Shown: piece by piece, positions 1 through 8,992 of the stretch
Numbering within the stretch: the stretch's first letter is position 1
How the letters are laid out: each line of letters starts with the position of its first letter
Assembly: GCF_014640155.1 (NCBI RefSeq)
Contig: NZ_BMGK01000006.1
Coordinates: forward strand, 1-64,000
Reading direction: 5' to 3'
Length of the DNA stretch: 64,000 bases
Origin: Planktosalinus lacus
GTDB lineage: Bacteria > Bacteroidota > Bacteroidia > Flavobacteriales > Flavobacteriaceae
Program-made: the position numbers and the translations under genes
Notes under the pieces: model-generated
Seen by the model: only the letters and a program-made list of their open reading frames with translations
What the model was told of the DNA's origin: nothing
Database searches by the model: none

Positions 1-74
1 ACAGAGTAGTTAAGCCCGTTAGCGCAGATGGTACTGCCATTACGGTGGAAGAGTATGTCGCCGCCTTCTTTTAA
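1..74 (+). CDS. C-terminal end of an unidentified protein (partial)
   Basis: The window opens inside an open frame whose last 23 codons end at the TAA at 72-74. The peptide ends ...ITVEEYVAAFF. A strong hairpin terminator starts right at the stop codon, which supports this as a real gene end. The remnant is too short to assign to a family. Confidence 0.6.
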   Translation, partial: RVVKPVSADGTAITVEEYVAAFF

Positions 75-104
75 AACCCTTCATCTTTTGATGAAGGGTT
101 TTTT
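73..104 (+). terminator. Rho-independent terminator
   Basis: A perfect 13-bp stem (73-85 with 90-102) closes a TTTT loop and runs into a T tract. It overlaps the stop codon of the partial gene and ends its transcript. Confidence 0.85.
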
Positions 105-157
105 TATTTATATACTTTTGATAATAGAAAATGTTTTAGGAAATATTCTGTTATTTT

Positions 158-165
158 TATCTTTG
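158..165 (+). promoter_or_regulatory. -7 box TATCTTTG of the hemolysin III-like gene
   Basis: It matches the Bacteroidota -7 consensus TAnnTTTG. The -33 position holds only TTTA (135-138). The box ends 10 bases before the ATG, so the 5' leader would be only a few bases. Confidence 0.5.
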
Positions 166-175
166 ATTTCTTAAA

Positions 176-802
176 ATGCGCACTCAAACAGAAAAAGAAG
201 AATTTTATAACTGGCTTACTCACGGCATTGGTTTTTTGATGAGTATTCCGGGATTTGTCCTCTTGCTTATTTATGAGACAAGTGGAACTTTTCAAAGTAT
301 TTTAAGTGTATGCCTGTATGGAACTTCATTGGTCTTATTGTATTTTGCCTCTACTATTTACCACTTTGAAAAACGAACACCTCGTAAAGATCAATATCGC
401 ATTCTTGACCATATAAGCATTTATGTGTTAATAGCGGGAACGTATAGTCCCATAGTTTTAATTCTGCTCGAGGACAGTCTAGGATGGGAACTTTTCTGGA
501 CAGTTTGGGGAATTGTTGCGGTTGGAACTATATTAAAGCTTTTTTTTACCGGAAGGTTTGAAACCATTTCGTTATTGCTTTATATCATTATGGGCTGGCT
601 GATTGTGTTTGACTTTCAGACATTGTATGAAAGAACTGATACTTTGGGATTAACATTGCTGGCCCTTGGAGGATTGTTTTATACAGTGGGAATTCTTTTT
701 TATATAAGGCATCGTGTGAAATTCTTCCACGTTATCTGGCATATATTTGTTTTATTGGGAAGCCTTTTTCATTATTTATTTATATTCTTGAGGGTTATTT
801 AA
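176..802 (+). CDS. Hemolysin III / TrhA family membrane protein
   Basis: A 208-residue polytopic inner-membrane protein of the hemolysin III (YqfA/TrhA, PAQR-like) family, normally about 200-220 residues with seven helices. Family marks are visible: NWLTHGIGF at 12-20, the Ser/His pair S59...H63 after helix 2 (STIYHFE), and His185/His189 in the last segment (HVIWH), which with H63 form the metal site of PAQR-type proteins. Bacterial members have been linked to membrane energetics and fatty-acid homeostasis; the hemolysin name is historical. It has its own promoter and converges with the ZIP gene, the two 3' ends overlapping by 4 bases. Family is clear; physiological role is not. Confidence 0.85.
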   Translation: MRTQTEKEEFYNWLTHGIGFLMSIPGFVLLLIYETSGTFQSILSVCLYGTSLVLLYFASTIYHFEKRTPRKDQYRILDHISIYVLIAGTYSPIVLILLEDSLGWELFWTVWGIVAVGTILKLFFTGRFETISLLLYIIMGWLIVFDFQTLYERTDTLGLTLLALGGLFYTVGILFYIRHRVKFFHVIWHIFVLLGSLFHYLFIFLRVI

Positions 803-1470
803 AGTAAATAAGCCAGAAATGTAGCAAAAATAACAATCAGAAGTTTTGCTAAATTAAACTTATGACCTTCACTGCTTTCAAATAGTATAGTTGTAGAAAC
901 ATGTAAAAAAATACCAATAACAACGGCAGTAGCTTCCACATAATATAATTCCAAGAATTCAAACTTTTCAGAAGCAAAACTTCCGGCGGGGGTCATCAAA
1001 GAGAATAAGAGCAAGAAAAGTAAGCTGTTTTTAGTACTGTATCCCGCTTGAATAAAAAAAACAGTTAGAATGATTGCAATTGGAATTTTATGGATTATAA
1101 TTCCTATCAATAAGTGGTCATGGTCATGGATGGGAATGCCCTCTAAAAAAGAGTGAATACTTAAACTCAAAAAAAGCAACCAGGGAAATGTAGTGTTTTT
1201 TGAATGTATATGTACGTGGCCGTGTTCAGCTCCTTTTGAAAAGAATTCTAAAAATATTTGCAACAAGATGCCAGCCATTATAAATATGCCTATGTTTTTG
1301 TTTTGAGAATCATAAACTTCCGGCAGTAGTTCAAAGACTGTCAACGCAAGTAAAAAAGCCCCGCTAAAAGCTAGAAAGAGCTTGATACTTCCTGGTTTTT
1401 CTGGTTTAAAAAGGATCACAAAAAAATATCCTACTGCTATAGCTAGAATGGGTAGAAGGTAATTCATCAA
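799..1470 (-). CDS. ZIP family divalent metal transporter
   Basis: A 223-residue membrane protein of the ZIP (ZupT-like) family, which imports Zn2+, Fe2+ or other divalent metals. Helix 4 carries HSFLEG (H106, E110) and helix 5 carries HKIP (H127), the usual binuclear metal site. The cytoplasmic loop between helices 3 and 4 is His-rich (HGHVHIHS near 83-90), as in many ZIPs, and a second cluster HDHDH lies at 115-119. The start overlaps the stop of the upstream methyltransferase by 4 bases, so the two are probably translationally coupled. The metal cannot be read from sequence; zinc is the default guess. Confidence 0.85.
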   Translation of the reverse strand: MMNYLLPILAIAVGYFFVILFKPEKPGSIKLFLAFSGAFLLALTVFELLPEVYDSQNKNIGIFIMAGILLQIFLEFFSKGAEHGHVHIHSKNTTFPWLLFLSLSIHSFLEGIPIHDHDHLLIGIIIHKIPIAIILTVFFIQAGYSTKNSLLFLLLFSLMTPAGSFASEKFEFLELYYVEATAVVIGIFLHVSTTILFESSEGHKFNLAKLLIVIFATFLAYLL

Positions 1471-2198
1471 TTAAAAATTAAGATTAATCTTGGCGAATTG
1501 CTCACATCAAAATTTCCTAAATTGTAATCTCCAAAAGTACGTATTAAATTAATTCCTGCTTTTTGAAAGTAGGAGAGAAAATCATCAAGTGTCAACGTTT
1601 TTACTTTTTCAGTGAAAAAGTATTTATCATTTGCATCTGTAAATGATATATCTTTGAATATATAACCGTCCTTTTCATATCGATGAATATGAAACTTGAT
1701 TTTGTTAACTGTTTTAGTTTCCCGTTCAACTAGATTTTGAAGTACAAATTCGACATTCATAAAGTCAATAACTCCTTTTCCGTTTTCCTTTAAATTTGAT
1801 TTAATAGCATGAAGTGTCCTTAAATTATCTTCTTCTTTTTCAAAATAGCCAAAGCTTGTAAAAAGATTTAAAACAGCGTCAAATTTGGCCGGAAAGGGCT
1901 TACACATATCATGCACTTTAAAGTGCAAGGTGTCATTTTCAAAGTCTTTTGCATATACTATACTTGCAGGAGAAATGTCAACCCCGGTAACATCAAAGCC
2001 CTTCTTGTTAAGGCTTACAGAGTGCCGTCCTCTTCCACAGGCAAGGTCAAGAATAGAGTCACCTTTAGATAAACCCAGGAACCTTGTGAGGTTTTTCATA
2101 AAGCTTTCGGCTTCTTTATAATCCCTGTCTTTATATAAAATATGATAGTATGGAGTGTCAAACCAGGAGCTAAACCAGGTTTCGTTCAGTTTTTGCAT
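1467..2198 (-). CDS. Class I SAM-dependent methyltransferase
   Basis: A 243-residue soluble methyltransferase. The glycine-rich SAM motif is at 49-60 (ILDLACGRGRHS), followed by the acidic ribose-binding strand VTGVDIS; the rest fits a Methyltransf_25/11-type Rossmann fold. No substrate motif is recognisable, so small molecule, lipid or protein are all possible. It is first in a two-gene unit with the ZIP transporter (4-base overlap) and is divergent from the THUMP methyltransferase gene, sharing a 57-base intergenic region. Confidence 0.8.
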   Translation of the reverse strand: MQKLNETWFSSWFDTPYYHILYKDRDYKEAESFMKNLTRFLGLSKGDSILDLACGRGRHSVSLNKKGFDVTGVDISPASIVYAKDFENDTLHFKVHDMCKPFPAKFDAVLNLFTSFGYFEKEEDNLRTLHAIKSNLKENGKGVIDFMNVEFVLQNLVERETKTVNKIKFHIHRYEKDGYIFKDISFTDANDKYFFTEKVKTLTLDDFLSYFQKAGINLIRTFGDYNLGNFDVSNSPRLILIFN

Positions 2199-2227
2199 TG
2201 TTTTTCATTATCACGTCTAAATTAACG

Positions 2228-2235
2228 TATTTTTG
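2228..2235 (+). promoter_or_regulatory. -7 box TATTTTTG of the THUMP methyltransferase gene
   Basis: A full TAnnTTTG match 20 bases before the ATG at 2256. No good -33 TTTG lies at the expected distance, so this is a moderate call. Confidence 0.45.
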
Positions 2236-2255
2236 CAGCATTAAGAAGTTGTTTT

Positions 2256-3404
2256 ATGGAAAAAAATTTTAAAATGCTAGCTAAAACCATGTATGGTTTT
2301 GAAGATGTGCTTGCTAAAGAATTAAAAGATTTAGGTGCTCAACAAGTGGTAACGGGAACCAGAAATGTTTCATTTGTTGGCGATCAGGGGTTTATGTATA
2401 AAGCCAATTTGAGTTTACGCACAGCAATTAAAATTTTAAAACCAATTTACAGTTTTAAAGCACGAAATGACGAACAATTGTATCGCCAAATTAGAAAAGT
2501 TAACTGGCTGGATTATTTTGGTCCAACTACCACATTTGCTTTAGATGCAACTATCTTTTCGGATTTCTTCAATCACTCTCAATATGTAATTCATAAAGTA
2601 AAAGATGCTATTGTAGATCAATTGCGTGAATCAACAGGTGAGCGTCCTTCTATTGACACTGCACATCCAAATTTTCAAATTAACATACACATACAAGGAG
2701 ATCAATGTACGCTTTCATTAGATAGTTCAGGAGGAAGTCTGCATCTTAGAGGGTACCGAACTGATACTAATATTGCTCCCATCAACGAAGTGTTGGCTGC
2801 GGGCTTGTTGTTGCAATCTGGATGGAAAGGTCAATGTGATTTTTTAGACCCGATGTGTGGAAGTGGCACTTTTTTGATTGAAGCCGCAATGATAGCTTGT
2901 AATATTCCCGCAAATATCAATAGAAGAGAATTTGGGTTTCAACATTGGAATGACTACGACGACAATCTGTTTGAAGTGATTGAAAATGCACTTTTAAAAC
3001 GCGTGACCAATTTTAATTACACCATAGTGGGATATGACAAAGCTCCTTCTGCTATTGCGAAAGCGAAAGAAAACATCAAAAACGCAAACCTGGAAGAGTT
3101 TATTAAGGTGAGTCATGAAGATTTTTTTAAAACAGAAAAAAATACCAGCGGACCGTTGCATATTGTATTTAATCCTCCTTATGATGAACGATTAAGTATC
3201 GATATAGAAACTTTTTACGGTGATATTGGAAACACCTTAAAGCGAGAGTATCCCAATTCTGTTGCCTGGTTTATTACAGCAAATCTGGAAGCACTCAAGT
3301 TTGTTGGTTTACGACCCTCAAGAAAAATTAAAACATTTAATGGAAAATTGGAAGCCCGCTTTGTGAAATATGAACTCTATGAAGGAAGTAAAAGAAGAGG
3401 GTAA
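2256..3404 (+). CDS. THUMP-domain RNA guanine-N2 methyltransferase (RlmL N-half type)
   Basis: A 382-residue RNA methyltransferase. The N-terminal part (about 1-160) matches the ferredoxin-like plus THUMP module of RlmL/YcbY. The C-terminal Rossmann domain has DPMCGSGT (198-205) for SAM and NPPY (306-309), the catalytic motif of amino-group methyltransferases. By family it should make m2G in 23S rRNA (position 2445 in E. coli numbering). E. coli RlmL is about 700 residues because it is fused to RlmK; here only the RlmL part is present, as is usual in Bacteroidota. The 3' end faces the DUF6048 gene one base away. Confidence 0.8.
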   Translation: MEKNFKMLAKTMYGFEDVLAKELKDLGAQQVVTGTRNVSFVGDQGFMYKANLSLRTAIKILKPIYSFKARNDEQLYRQIRKVNWLDYFGPTTTFALDATIFSDFFNHSQYVIHKVKDAIVDQLRESTGERPSIDTAHPNFQINIHIQGDQCTLSLDSSGGSLHLRGYRTDTNIAPINEVLAAGLLLQSGWKGQCDFLDPMCGSGTFLIEAAMIACNIPANINRREFGFQHWNDYDDNLFEVIENALLKRVTNFNYTIVGYDKAPSAIAKAKENIKNANLEEFIKVSHEDFFKTEKNTSGPLHIVFNPPYDERLSIDIETFYGDIGNTLKREYPNSVAWFITANLEALKFVGLRPSRKIKTFNGKLEARFVKYELYEGSKRRG

Positions 3405-3405
3405 A

Positions 3406-4101
3406 TTATTTTTTTGAAATTGGAATTAAATAACTGATTCCATATCCAAATCCGGCACCAAACTTACTGTTTTCATAAGTCCTTCCAAATCCGGGTATAT
3501 AAAGATTCTCAAAATTTTCAGGTGTTTTTTCTGAAACTCTGTTTTTTAATTGCAGGTTTATTGAAAGAAATAAATTTTTCAGTACTTCAGCTTTGACACC
3601 CACAATTAGTTCAATCCAATGTACGGTGAGACCGTCAAATTGAAGAGGCTCTGTGCGAAAATCGGGTGGGAAGTAAGGAGCTTCTGTTGCTATTTCATAT
3701 AGCAAAAGTTCCTGTGAAAAGGAGGAATACCCATATCTTAATCCACCAAAAATCATATTGTTTAAGCCATACCAGTTTTTATGAGCATTGTAGTCAAAAC
3801 CTAATTTGAAATAGGTCCCATCACCTTTTGAAGTGATTCTATCATCAAAAGTGGTTTTCTCATCCATTCCAATTTCAAGGGCTATATAATAGTCTTTATA
3901 GATTCTATAATCAGCCATTATTTCAAAACCGGAAAAATTATCATCAAAAAGAGTTCTGGCAGGTTTAAAAACATCCAATCCCACACGCAATCCAAACGTT
4001 TCCTTTTCACTGAGTGAATCTAAAGGTTCAGAAGTAGTTTGCGCATTTAAAAACTGACAGACAAACAACAGGTTAATGATAAATATACAAATGTGCTTCA
4101 T
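3406..4101 (-). CDS. DUF6048 family exported protein, likely outer-membrane barrel
   Basis: A 231-residue protein with a signal peptide ending near ...CQFLNAQ (about 1-21). The rest alternates hydrophobic and polar residues with many aromatics (YRIYKDYYIALEIGMDE), which suggests a small outer-membrane beta barrel. It matches my memory of the Bacteroidota family DUF6048, which sits beside DUF6452 and rlmD in Flavobacteriaceae. Its start lies 29 bases inside the upstream DUF6452 gene in another frame, indicating coupled translation. No biochemical function is known to me. Confidence 0.7.
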   Translation of the reverse strand: MKHICIFIINLLFVCQFLNAQTTSEPLDSLSEKETFGLRVGLDVFKPARTLFDDNFSGFEIMADYRIYKDYYIALEIGMDEKTTFDDRITSKGDGTYFKLGFDYNAHKNWYGLNNMIFGGLRYGYSSFSQELLLYEIATEAPYFPPDFRTEPLQFDGLTVHWIELIVGVKAEVLKNLFLSINLQLKNRVSEKTPENFENLYIPGFGRTYENSKFGAGFGYGISYLIPISKK

Positions 4102-4564
4102 TTTGGTTTCTTGCGTTAATACTGTCGTTTTGAATGCTTATTTGCGAAATCCAACTCTGCTGACTGGCTGGGGCTAACTGGAAATTAAGGTCTGTAAAGT
4201 TGGTTCTAAACCCACAAGCTCTGTTGATATATTCATCACTTCTTTCATAAGTAAATGAGACAAAATCTATGTTTTGAATACTGTCGTTTGCATTTGAAAT
4301 GAAATAATAATCTGTGAGATCTGTATTTGTCAAAAGTGGAATGGAAATTGAATCAATGGTAACCGGAGCGAATAAACTGAATTCATCTTCAGGCCTGATT
4401 ACAGTAAAAGCTTGAACTTCCTTAGGTGCTTCAGGGTTTTCGGCATTAAAAAACTTGATGATTAATAAGGGTGTTTTTGATGTATCATCAGGACAGATGT
4501 CATCTCTGGTGCAACCCTGTAGTACTGTAAATAAACTAATTAAAAGAAACAGTTTTTTAATCAT
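4073..4564 (-). CDS. DUF6452 family lipoprotein
   Basis: A 163-residue lipoprotein: hydrophobic N-terminus with lipobox LQGC (Cys18), then TRDDICPDDTSKTPLLIIKF, characteristic of flavobacterial DUF6452. It is the middle gene of rlmD-DUF6452-DUF6048. Its ATG shares one base with the rlmD stop (TAATG) and its 3' end overlaps the DUF6048 gene by 29 bases, so the three are one tightly coupled operon. Why a 23S rRNA methyltransferase travels with two envelope proteins is unexplained. Confidence 0.75.
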   Translation of the reverse strand: MIKKLFLLISLFTVLQGCTRDDICPDDTSKTPLLIIKFFNAENPEAPKEVQAFTVIRPEDEFSLFAPVTIDSISIPLLTNTDLTDYYFISNANDSIQNIDFVSFTYERSDEYINRACGFRTNFTDLNFQLAPASQQSWISQISIQNDSINARNQNEAHLYIYH

Positions 4565-5979
4565 TATGTTCGTTTTTCCAAAAGTACAACATTTTCTACG
4601 TGATGTGTTTGTGGAAACATATCAACTGCCTGTGTTTTCACAAGTTTGTAGGTCTCATTCAACATTGAAAGGTCACGGGCTTGTGTTGCACTGTTGCAGC
4701 TCACATACACTATTTTTTGAGGAGCAACCTTGAGGATTTGGGCAACAACATCTTTATGCATACCATCCCTTGGTGGGTCAGTGATGATCACATCAGGCTG
4801 TCCGTGTAGGTAGATAAACGATTCTGTAAATACTTTTTTCATATCACCCACATAAAACTCAACATTGTCAATATTGTTAAATTGTGCATTTTGTTTTGCA
4901 GCTTCTATAGCATCTGGAACTGATTCTACACCGATCACTTTCCGGGCTTGTTTGGCAATAAACTGTGCGATGGTTCCTGTTCCGGTATATAAATCATACA
5001 CCAACTCATTTCCTGATAACCCGGCAAATTCTCTCGTGATTTTGTAAAGTTCATAGGCTTGTTCAGAATTGGTTTGATAAAAAGACTTTGCATTGATTTT
5101 AAACTGCAGTCCTTCCATTTCTTCCACAATATAATCACGGCCTTTATAACAACGGATATCTAGATCATATAAAGTGTCATTTCCTTTTGAGTTAATCACA
5201 TAAAGCAATGAAGTGATTTCCGGAAAAGTAGCGGCAAGGTGATCGAGTAGTTTTTCACTTTCGGTTTGATTTTCTTCATAAAACTGGAAAAGAACCATCA
5301 ATTCGCCTATACTGGTGGTTCTTATCATCAGAGTGCGCAAAAACCCTTCTTGTTTTCGAGTGTTGAAAAAGGAAAGGTTATTTTTTACTGCATATTTTTT
5401 CACTTCAAGACGAATGCTGTTTGAAGGCTCTCGTTGTAGATGACATTCTTTTAAATCAAGAATTTTGTCCCACATACCGGGTATATGGAATCCCAAGGCA
5501 TTGCGGTTTTCAAACTCTTTATCTGAATTTATTTCATCATAGGAGAGCCAACGGCTGTCTGAGAATGAAAATTCCATTTTATTGCGATAATTATAGATGT
5601 CTTTAGAGCCTAGAATTGGAGAAATTTCTGGCATTTCAATTTTTCCGATGCGTTTTAAGTTATTGACCACTTCTTTTTCCTTAAAAAAGAGCTGGTCTTC
5701 ATACTTCATGTTTTGCCATTTACAGCCACCACAAATTCCAAAATGAATACACTTTGGTGTTGTTCTTCTTTCTGAATGTTGATGGATTTTGATGGCTTCT
5801 CCTTCATAGTAAGCACTTCGTTTTTTGGTAGTTTGTATATCAACCAAATCACCAGGAACAGCATTTTTAAGAAAAATTACTTTTCCATCAGGTGCTTTAG
5901 CTATGCTTTTTCCTTTTGCACCGGCATCAAGTACAGCTATATTTTCAAATATTTGACGTTTGTTTTTCTTTCTTCCCAT
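4564..5979 (-). CDS. rlmD: 23S rRNA (uracil-1939-C5)-methyltransferase RlmD
   Basis: A 471-residue TrmA/RlmD-family m5U methyltransferase. An N-terminal TRAM-type RNA-binding domain spans about 8-65. Cysteines C77, C83 and C86 (CIHFGICGGC), with a later one near 179 (KECHL), supply the [4Fe-4S] ligands typical of RlmD. The SAM site is YDLYTGTGTIAQF, the active-site loop ITDPPRDGM, and the nucleophile is the Cys of VYVSCNS near the C-terminus. It is the first gene of a three-gene unit and has a -7 box only 4 bases before its ATG. Bacteroidota often carry one or two RlmD-like enzymes, so the exact target uridine is inferred. Confidence 0.88.
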   Translation of the reverse strand: MGRKKNKRQIFENIAVLDAGAKGKSIAKAPDGKVIFLKNAVPGDLVDIQTTKKRSAYYEGEAIKIHQHSERRTTPKCIHFGICGGCKWQNMKYEDQLFFKEKEVVNNLKRIGKIEMPEISPILGSKDIYNYRNKMEFSFSDSRWLSYDEINSDKEFENRNALGFHIPGMWDKILDLKECHLQREPSNSIRLEVKKYAVKNNLSFFNTRKQEGFLRTLMIRTTSIGELMVLFQFYEENQTESEKLLDHLAATFPEITSLLYVINSKGNDTLYDLDIRCYKGRDYIVEEMEGLQFKINAKSFYQTNSEQAYELYKITREFAGLSGNELVYDLYTGTGTIAQFIAKQARKVIGVESVPDAIEAAKQNAQFNNIDNVEFYVGDMKKVFTESFIYLHGQPDVIITDPPRDGMHKDVVAQILKVAPQKIVYVSCNSATQARDLSMLNETYKLVKTQAVDMFPQTHHVENVVLLEKRT

Positions 5980-5983
5980 ACCG

Positions 5984-5991
5984 CAAAAATA
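5984..5991 (-). promoter_or_regulatory. -7 box TATTTTTG of rlmD, implying a leaderless mRNA
   Basis: On the minus strand TATTTTTG is followed by four bases and then the rlmD ATG (5979). A start site about 5-7 bases past the box falls at or inside the start codon, so the transcript would have essentially no leader. No strong -33 box is visible. Confidence 0.5.
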
Positions 5992-6026
5992 ATGTAATGA
6001 ATGTGATAAATTAGTAAAAAAAGAAG

Positions 6027-7457
6027 TTAAAAAAAGAGACTAGTTAAAAGGAATGTCCATATAATAATAAGTGCCGGACCAATTAACCCCATTGAAACTC
6101 CTGCCAGCCTGAATTCTTTTTGTTCCACAAGACCCGTGCTAAACACAATGGCATTGGGTGGAGTAGAAACAGGTAAAAGTAACGAACAAGAAGCACTTAA
6201 CCCGATGACCACTATAAATAAGATAGGGTTTACATTGGCATAGAGACTTATTATAGAAAGTGCTACAGGGGCAAGAATTGTCGTAGCAGCAGTATTGCTC
6301 ATAAAATTTGATAGTACAACTGTTAAAATGCTAAAGAGAATTAATAGTAGATAAATATTAAAATTGAAGGCGCTTATTTTTGAAATAAAGTAAAGCGCCA
6401 ATTCTTGCTCTTGTATAGCAATTCCAAGTGCTAACCCCCCGGCAACCAACATTAAGGTGTCCCAGGGCAATTTCCTTACATCATCGGCGTCAATTATTCC
6501 CATCATTGTCAATGCGACTATTGGAATACCTGAAACTGCTGCTACAGGTATACCTGTCCACTGTGAACTGAGCCAGAAGAAAACCGTGATTGCAAATACA
6601 ATTAAAACTATGCGTCTTTGTTGAACTTCTTCTTTTTTATGATCTTTTTTCCGTTCAAGGTTTTCAATGAAATCGGTTGAAAGCTTTAAGTCTCCTAAGT
6701 TATATTTGCGCATCAATATCTTCCAAAAAATATACGTCAGTAGGAGTGCAATGGGTACCCCGATGCTCATCCACTCTATAAAACTTATTTTTATTCCTAT
6801 AGATTCTAAAGCCCCTACTGCAATTGCATTGGGGGCAGAACCGATTATGGTTCCCATTCCGCCAATTGCTGCGGCGGTGGGAATTCCGAATAAAAAGGCT
6901 TTGTGAAGCTTTTTATTTTCTATTTCTTTAAAAAGAGGTGTCACTGTCGCCAGCATCATGGCAGTGGTAGCGGTATTGCTCATGACCATGGAAAGCACTG
7001 CTGTTACAAACATCAACCCTAAAATGATATTACGTGCTTTGTCTCCAAACTTGGGAGCAGTAATAATTAATAAACGAATATCCAATCTGGATTTTCGCAT
7101 TCCTTCTGCCAGGAAGAAACCACCTAAAAATAACCAAATCACTCCATCAGACCATGTTTGTACATATTGCTTTACATCCATGGTGCCTTCCTGCCCCATA
7201 AAAAAAATAAGATATCCAACAATGAAAATGCCTACTGCAAAGGGAGGAATTGCTTCTGTAAACCACAAAAGCATAGCAAAAAACAAGAGAAATAAAACAA
7301 TGTACTGTGACCGCACAAAACTATCGTCTCCTAAAAAAAGTGTCAAAAGGCCTGCTAATATAGTACAAGCCAAAAACATTCCTAGTTTTGTGTTTTTGGC
7401 ATAAACGAAGGGGTATTTTGCAATTTTTTTTAAAGAATAGCCTCTTGAATCTGACAT
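6027..7457 (-). CDS. SLC13 / DASS family sodium-anion symporter
   Basis: A 476-residue inner-membrane transporter of the divalent anion:Na+ symporter family. Both diagnostic Ser-Asn-Thr motifs are present, one per inverted repeat: MSNTATTAMM in the first half and MSNTAATTI in the second; they bind carboxylate and Na+. Many helices follow a short basic N-terminus. I start at the ATG giving MSDSRGYSLKK; an upstream ATG 60 bases earlier adds a non-conserved tail. Substrates are probably C4-dicarboxylates, though sulfate or phosphate cannot be excluded. It stands alone, divergent from rocD. Confidence 0.85.
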   Translation of the reverse strand: MSDSRGYSLKKIAKYPFVYAKNTKLGMFLACTILAGLLTLFLGDDSFVRSQYIVLFLLFFAMLLWFTEAIPPFAVGIFIVGYLIFFMGQEGTMDVKQYVQTWSDGVIWLFLGGFFLAEGMRKSRLDIRLLIITAPKFGDKARNIILGLMFVTAVLSMVMSNTATTAMMLATVTPLFKEIENKKLHKAFLFGIPTAAAIGGMGTIIGSAPNAIAVGALESIGIKISFIEWMSIGVPIALLLTYIFWKILMRKYNLGDLKLSTDFIENLERKKDHKKEEVQQRRIVLIVFAITVFFWLSSQWTGIPVAAVSGIPIVALTMMGIIDADDVRKLPWDTLMLVAGGLALGIAIQEQELALYFISKISAFNFNIYLLLILFSILTVVLSNFMSNTAATTILAPVALSIISLYANVNPILFIVVIGLSASCSLLLPVSTPPNAIVFSTGLVEQKEFRLAGVSMGLIGPALIIIWTFLLTSLFF

Positions 7458-7474
7458 TTGTATAGCTTTTAATT

Positions 7475-7482
7475 CAAAATTA
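7475..7482 (-). promoter_or_regulatory. -7 box TAATTTTG of the DASS transporter gene
   Basis: A full TAnnTTTG match on the minus strand, 17 bases upstream of the chosen ATG at 7457. It supports the internal start, because the longer frame would begin upstream of this box. Confidence 0.45.
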
Positions 7483-7555
7483 TTACAATAATTTTTCTTA
7501 AAATATGATTTAAGCAATAATTAGTGAATCGTTATTAAAATTTAAAGAATATAGC

Positions 7556-7563
7556 TATTTTTG
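7556..7563 (+). promoter_or_regulatory. -7 box TATTTTTG of rocD
   Basis: A TAnnTTTG match 77 bases before the rocD ATG, with a weak TTTA-like -33 region. The leader would be about 70 bases, long for this window. Confidence 0.45.
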
Positions 7564-7640
7564 CGGATATAGGATGATTTCTCTCCACTGTTTAAATTCA
7601 AAAAGCAGGAATTATAAATTTTAATTTAAATTCAATATTT

Positions 7641-8921
7641 ATGCACACTTCAAAGAATATCACTTCACAACAAGCCATCGAACTAGAAGACAAGTTTGGT
7701 GCTCATAATTATCATCCACTTCCTGTGGTATTGAAAAAAGGAGAGGGTGTGCATGTATGGGATGTTGAAGGTAAAAAATATTACGATTTCTTATCAGCAT
7801 ACTCTGCTGTCAATCAAGGCCACTGCCATCCAAAAATAATCAATGCTATGAGCCGTCAAGCAGAAACACTTACCTTAACCTCCAGAGCATTTCACAACGA
7901 TATGCTGGGTCGCTTTGAGGAATACATCACCGAGTATTTTAAGTTTGATAAAGTATTGCCTATGAATACCGGTGCCGAAGCCGTTGAAACGGCCATCAAA
8001 ATTGCCCGAAAATGGGCTTATGAAGTAAAAGGGGTGGATGAAAAAGAGGCTCAAATCATTGTGTGCGAAAATAATTTTCACGGAAGAACTACTACCGTTA
8101 TTTCATTTTCCAATGATGAAAATGCACGTAAAAACTTTGGTCCTTTCACGCCTGGATTTATAAAAATACCTTATGATGATACCGAAGCACTAGAGAAAGC
8201 ACTTGAAGAGAATGATAATATTGCAGGGCTTTTAGTCGAGCCCATTCAGGGTGAGGCCGGTGTTTATACCCCGGCAGATGATTATATGAAGCACGCACGT
8301 GAATTATGTACAAAACACAACGCTTTGTTTATGGCAGATGAAATTCAGACCGGTATTGCCAGAACAGGTTCTTTGCTGGCTGTATGTGGCAACTGTACCT
8401 GTGAAAACCGCTGTGAACAACAATCAACTTACAGCCGTCCTGATATTTTAATATTGGGAAAAGCTCTTTCAGGTGGTGCATATCCGGTTTCAGCGGTTTT
8501 GGCAGACAATCATATAATGAATGTCATTAAACCCGGTCAACACGGTTCTACATTTGGAGGAAATCCGGTTGCAGCAGCAGTGGGTATGGCTGCACTTGAA
8601 GTAGTCAAAGATGAGCACCTGGCGCAAAACTCAAGAAAACTTGGAGAGCTTTTTAGAAACGAATTGGAAAAATACATTGAAAACAGCAAGATTGTAAAGC
8701 TAGTTAGAGGGCGCGGACTTTTAAATGCCATTGTGATTAACGACTCTGAAGACAGTTCAACAGCCTGGGACATTTGTATTGCCTTGCGTGATAATGGCTT
8801 GTTAGCAAAACCCACCCACGGAAACATTATTCGTTTTGCACCTCCTTTAGTAATGAATCAAGAACAATTGCTTGACTGTGTTTCGATCATCACAAGAACA
8901 CTCCTTACTTTTGAAAAATAA
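7641..8921 (+). CDS. rocD: Ornithine--oxo-acid aminotransferase
   Basis: A 426-residue fold-type I PLP enzyme, class III aminotransferase. It moves the delta-amino group of ornithine to 2-oxoglutarate, giving glutamate-5-semialdehyde in arginine/proline metabolism. N-terminal [12 protein letters not shown] and [17 protein letters not shown] are typical of ornithine aminotransferases; the PLP lysine is K274 in [18 protein letters not shown] holds the cofactor-binding Asp. Unusually, C249, C252, C254 and C258 form a C-x2-C-x-C-x3-C cluster in an insert just before the PLP lysine loop. I recall this insert in some other flavobacterial RocD proteins, so it is probably not an error. A terminator follows 19 bases after the stop. 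Confidence 0.9.
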   Translation: MHTSKNITSQQAIELEDKFGAHNYHPLPVVLKKGEGVHVWDVEGKKYYDFLSAYSAVNQGHCHPKIINAMSRQAETLTLTSRAFHNDMLGRFEEYITEYFKFDKVLPMNTGAEAVETAIKIARKWAYEVKGVDEKEAQIIVCENNFHGRTTTVISFSNDENARKNFGPFTPGFIKIPYDDTEALEKALEENDNIAGLLVEPIQGEAGVYTPADDYMKHARELCTKHNALFMADEIQTGIARTGSLLAVCGNCTCENRCEQQSTYSRPDILILGKALSGGAYPVSAVLADNHIMNVIKPGQHGSTFGGNPVAAAVGMAALEVVKDEHLAQNSRKLGELFRNELEKYIENSKIVKLVRGRGLLNAIVINDSEDSSTAWDICIALRDNGLLAKPTHGNIIRFAPPLVMNQEQLLDCVSIITRTLLTFEK

Positions 8922-8940
8922 ATATAAATTATGGAAATTA

Positions 8941-8976
8941 AAAAAGGCTGTTTGAATTTAACAAACAGCCTTTTTT
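8941..8976. terminator. Bidirectional terminator between rocD and the T9SS cargo gene
   Basis: A perfect 14-bp stem (8941-8954 with 8962-8975) with a 7-base loop is flanked by A and T runs, so it can end transcripts from both converging genes. Confidence 0.85.
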
Positions 8977-8992
8977 GTTATGGGGGTACATT

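Noticed and set aside
6958-7404. 148-residue frame on the plus strand inside the DASS transporter gene
   Set aside because: Antisense shadow of a clear transporter with two SNT motifs; composition (Lys/Pro/Ile) is not protein-like.
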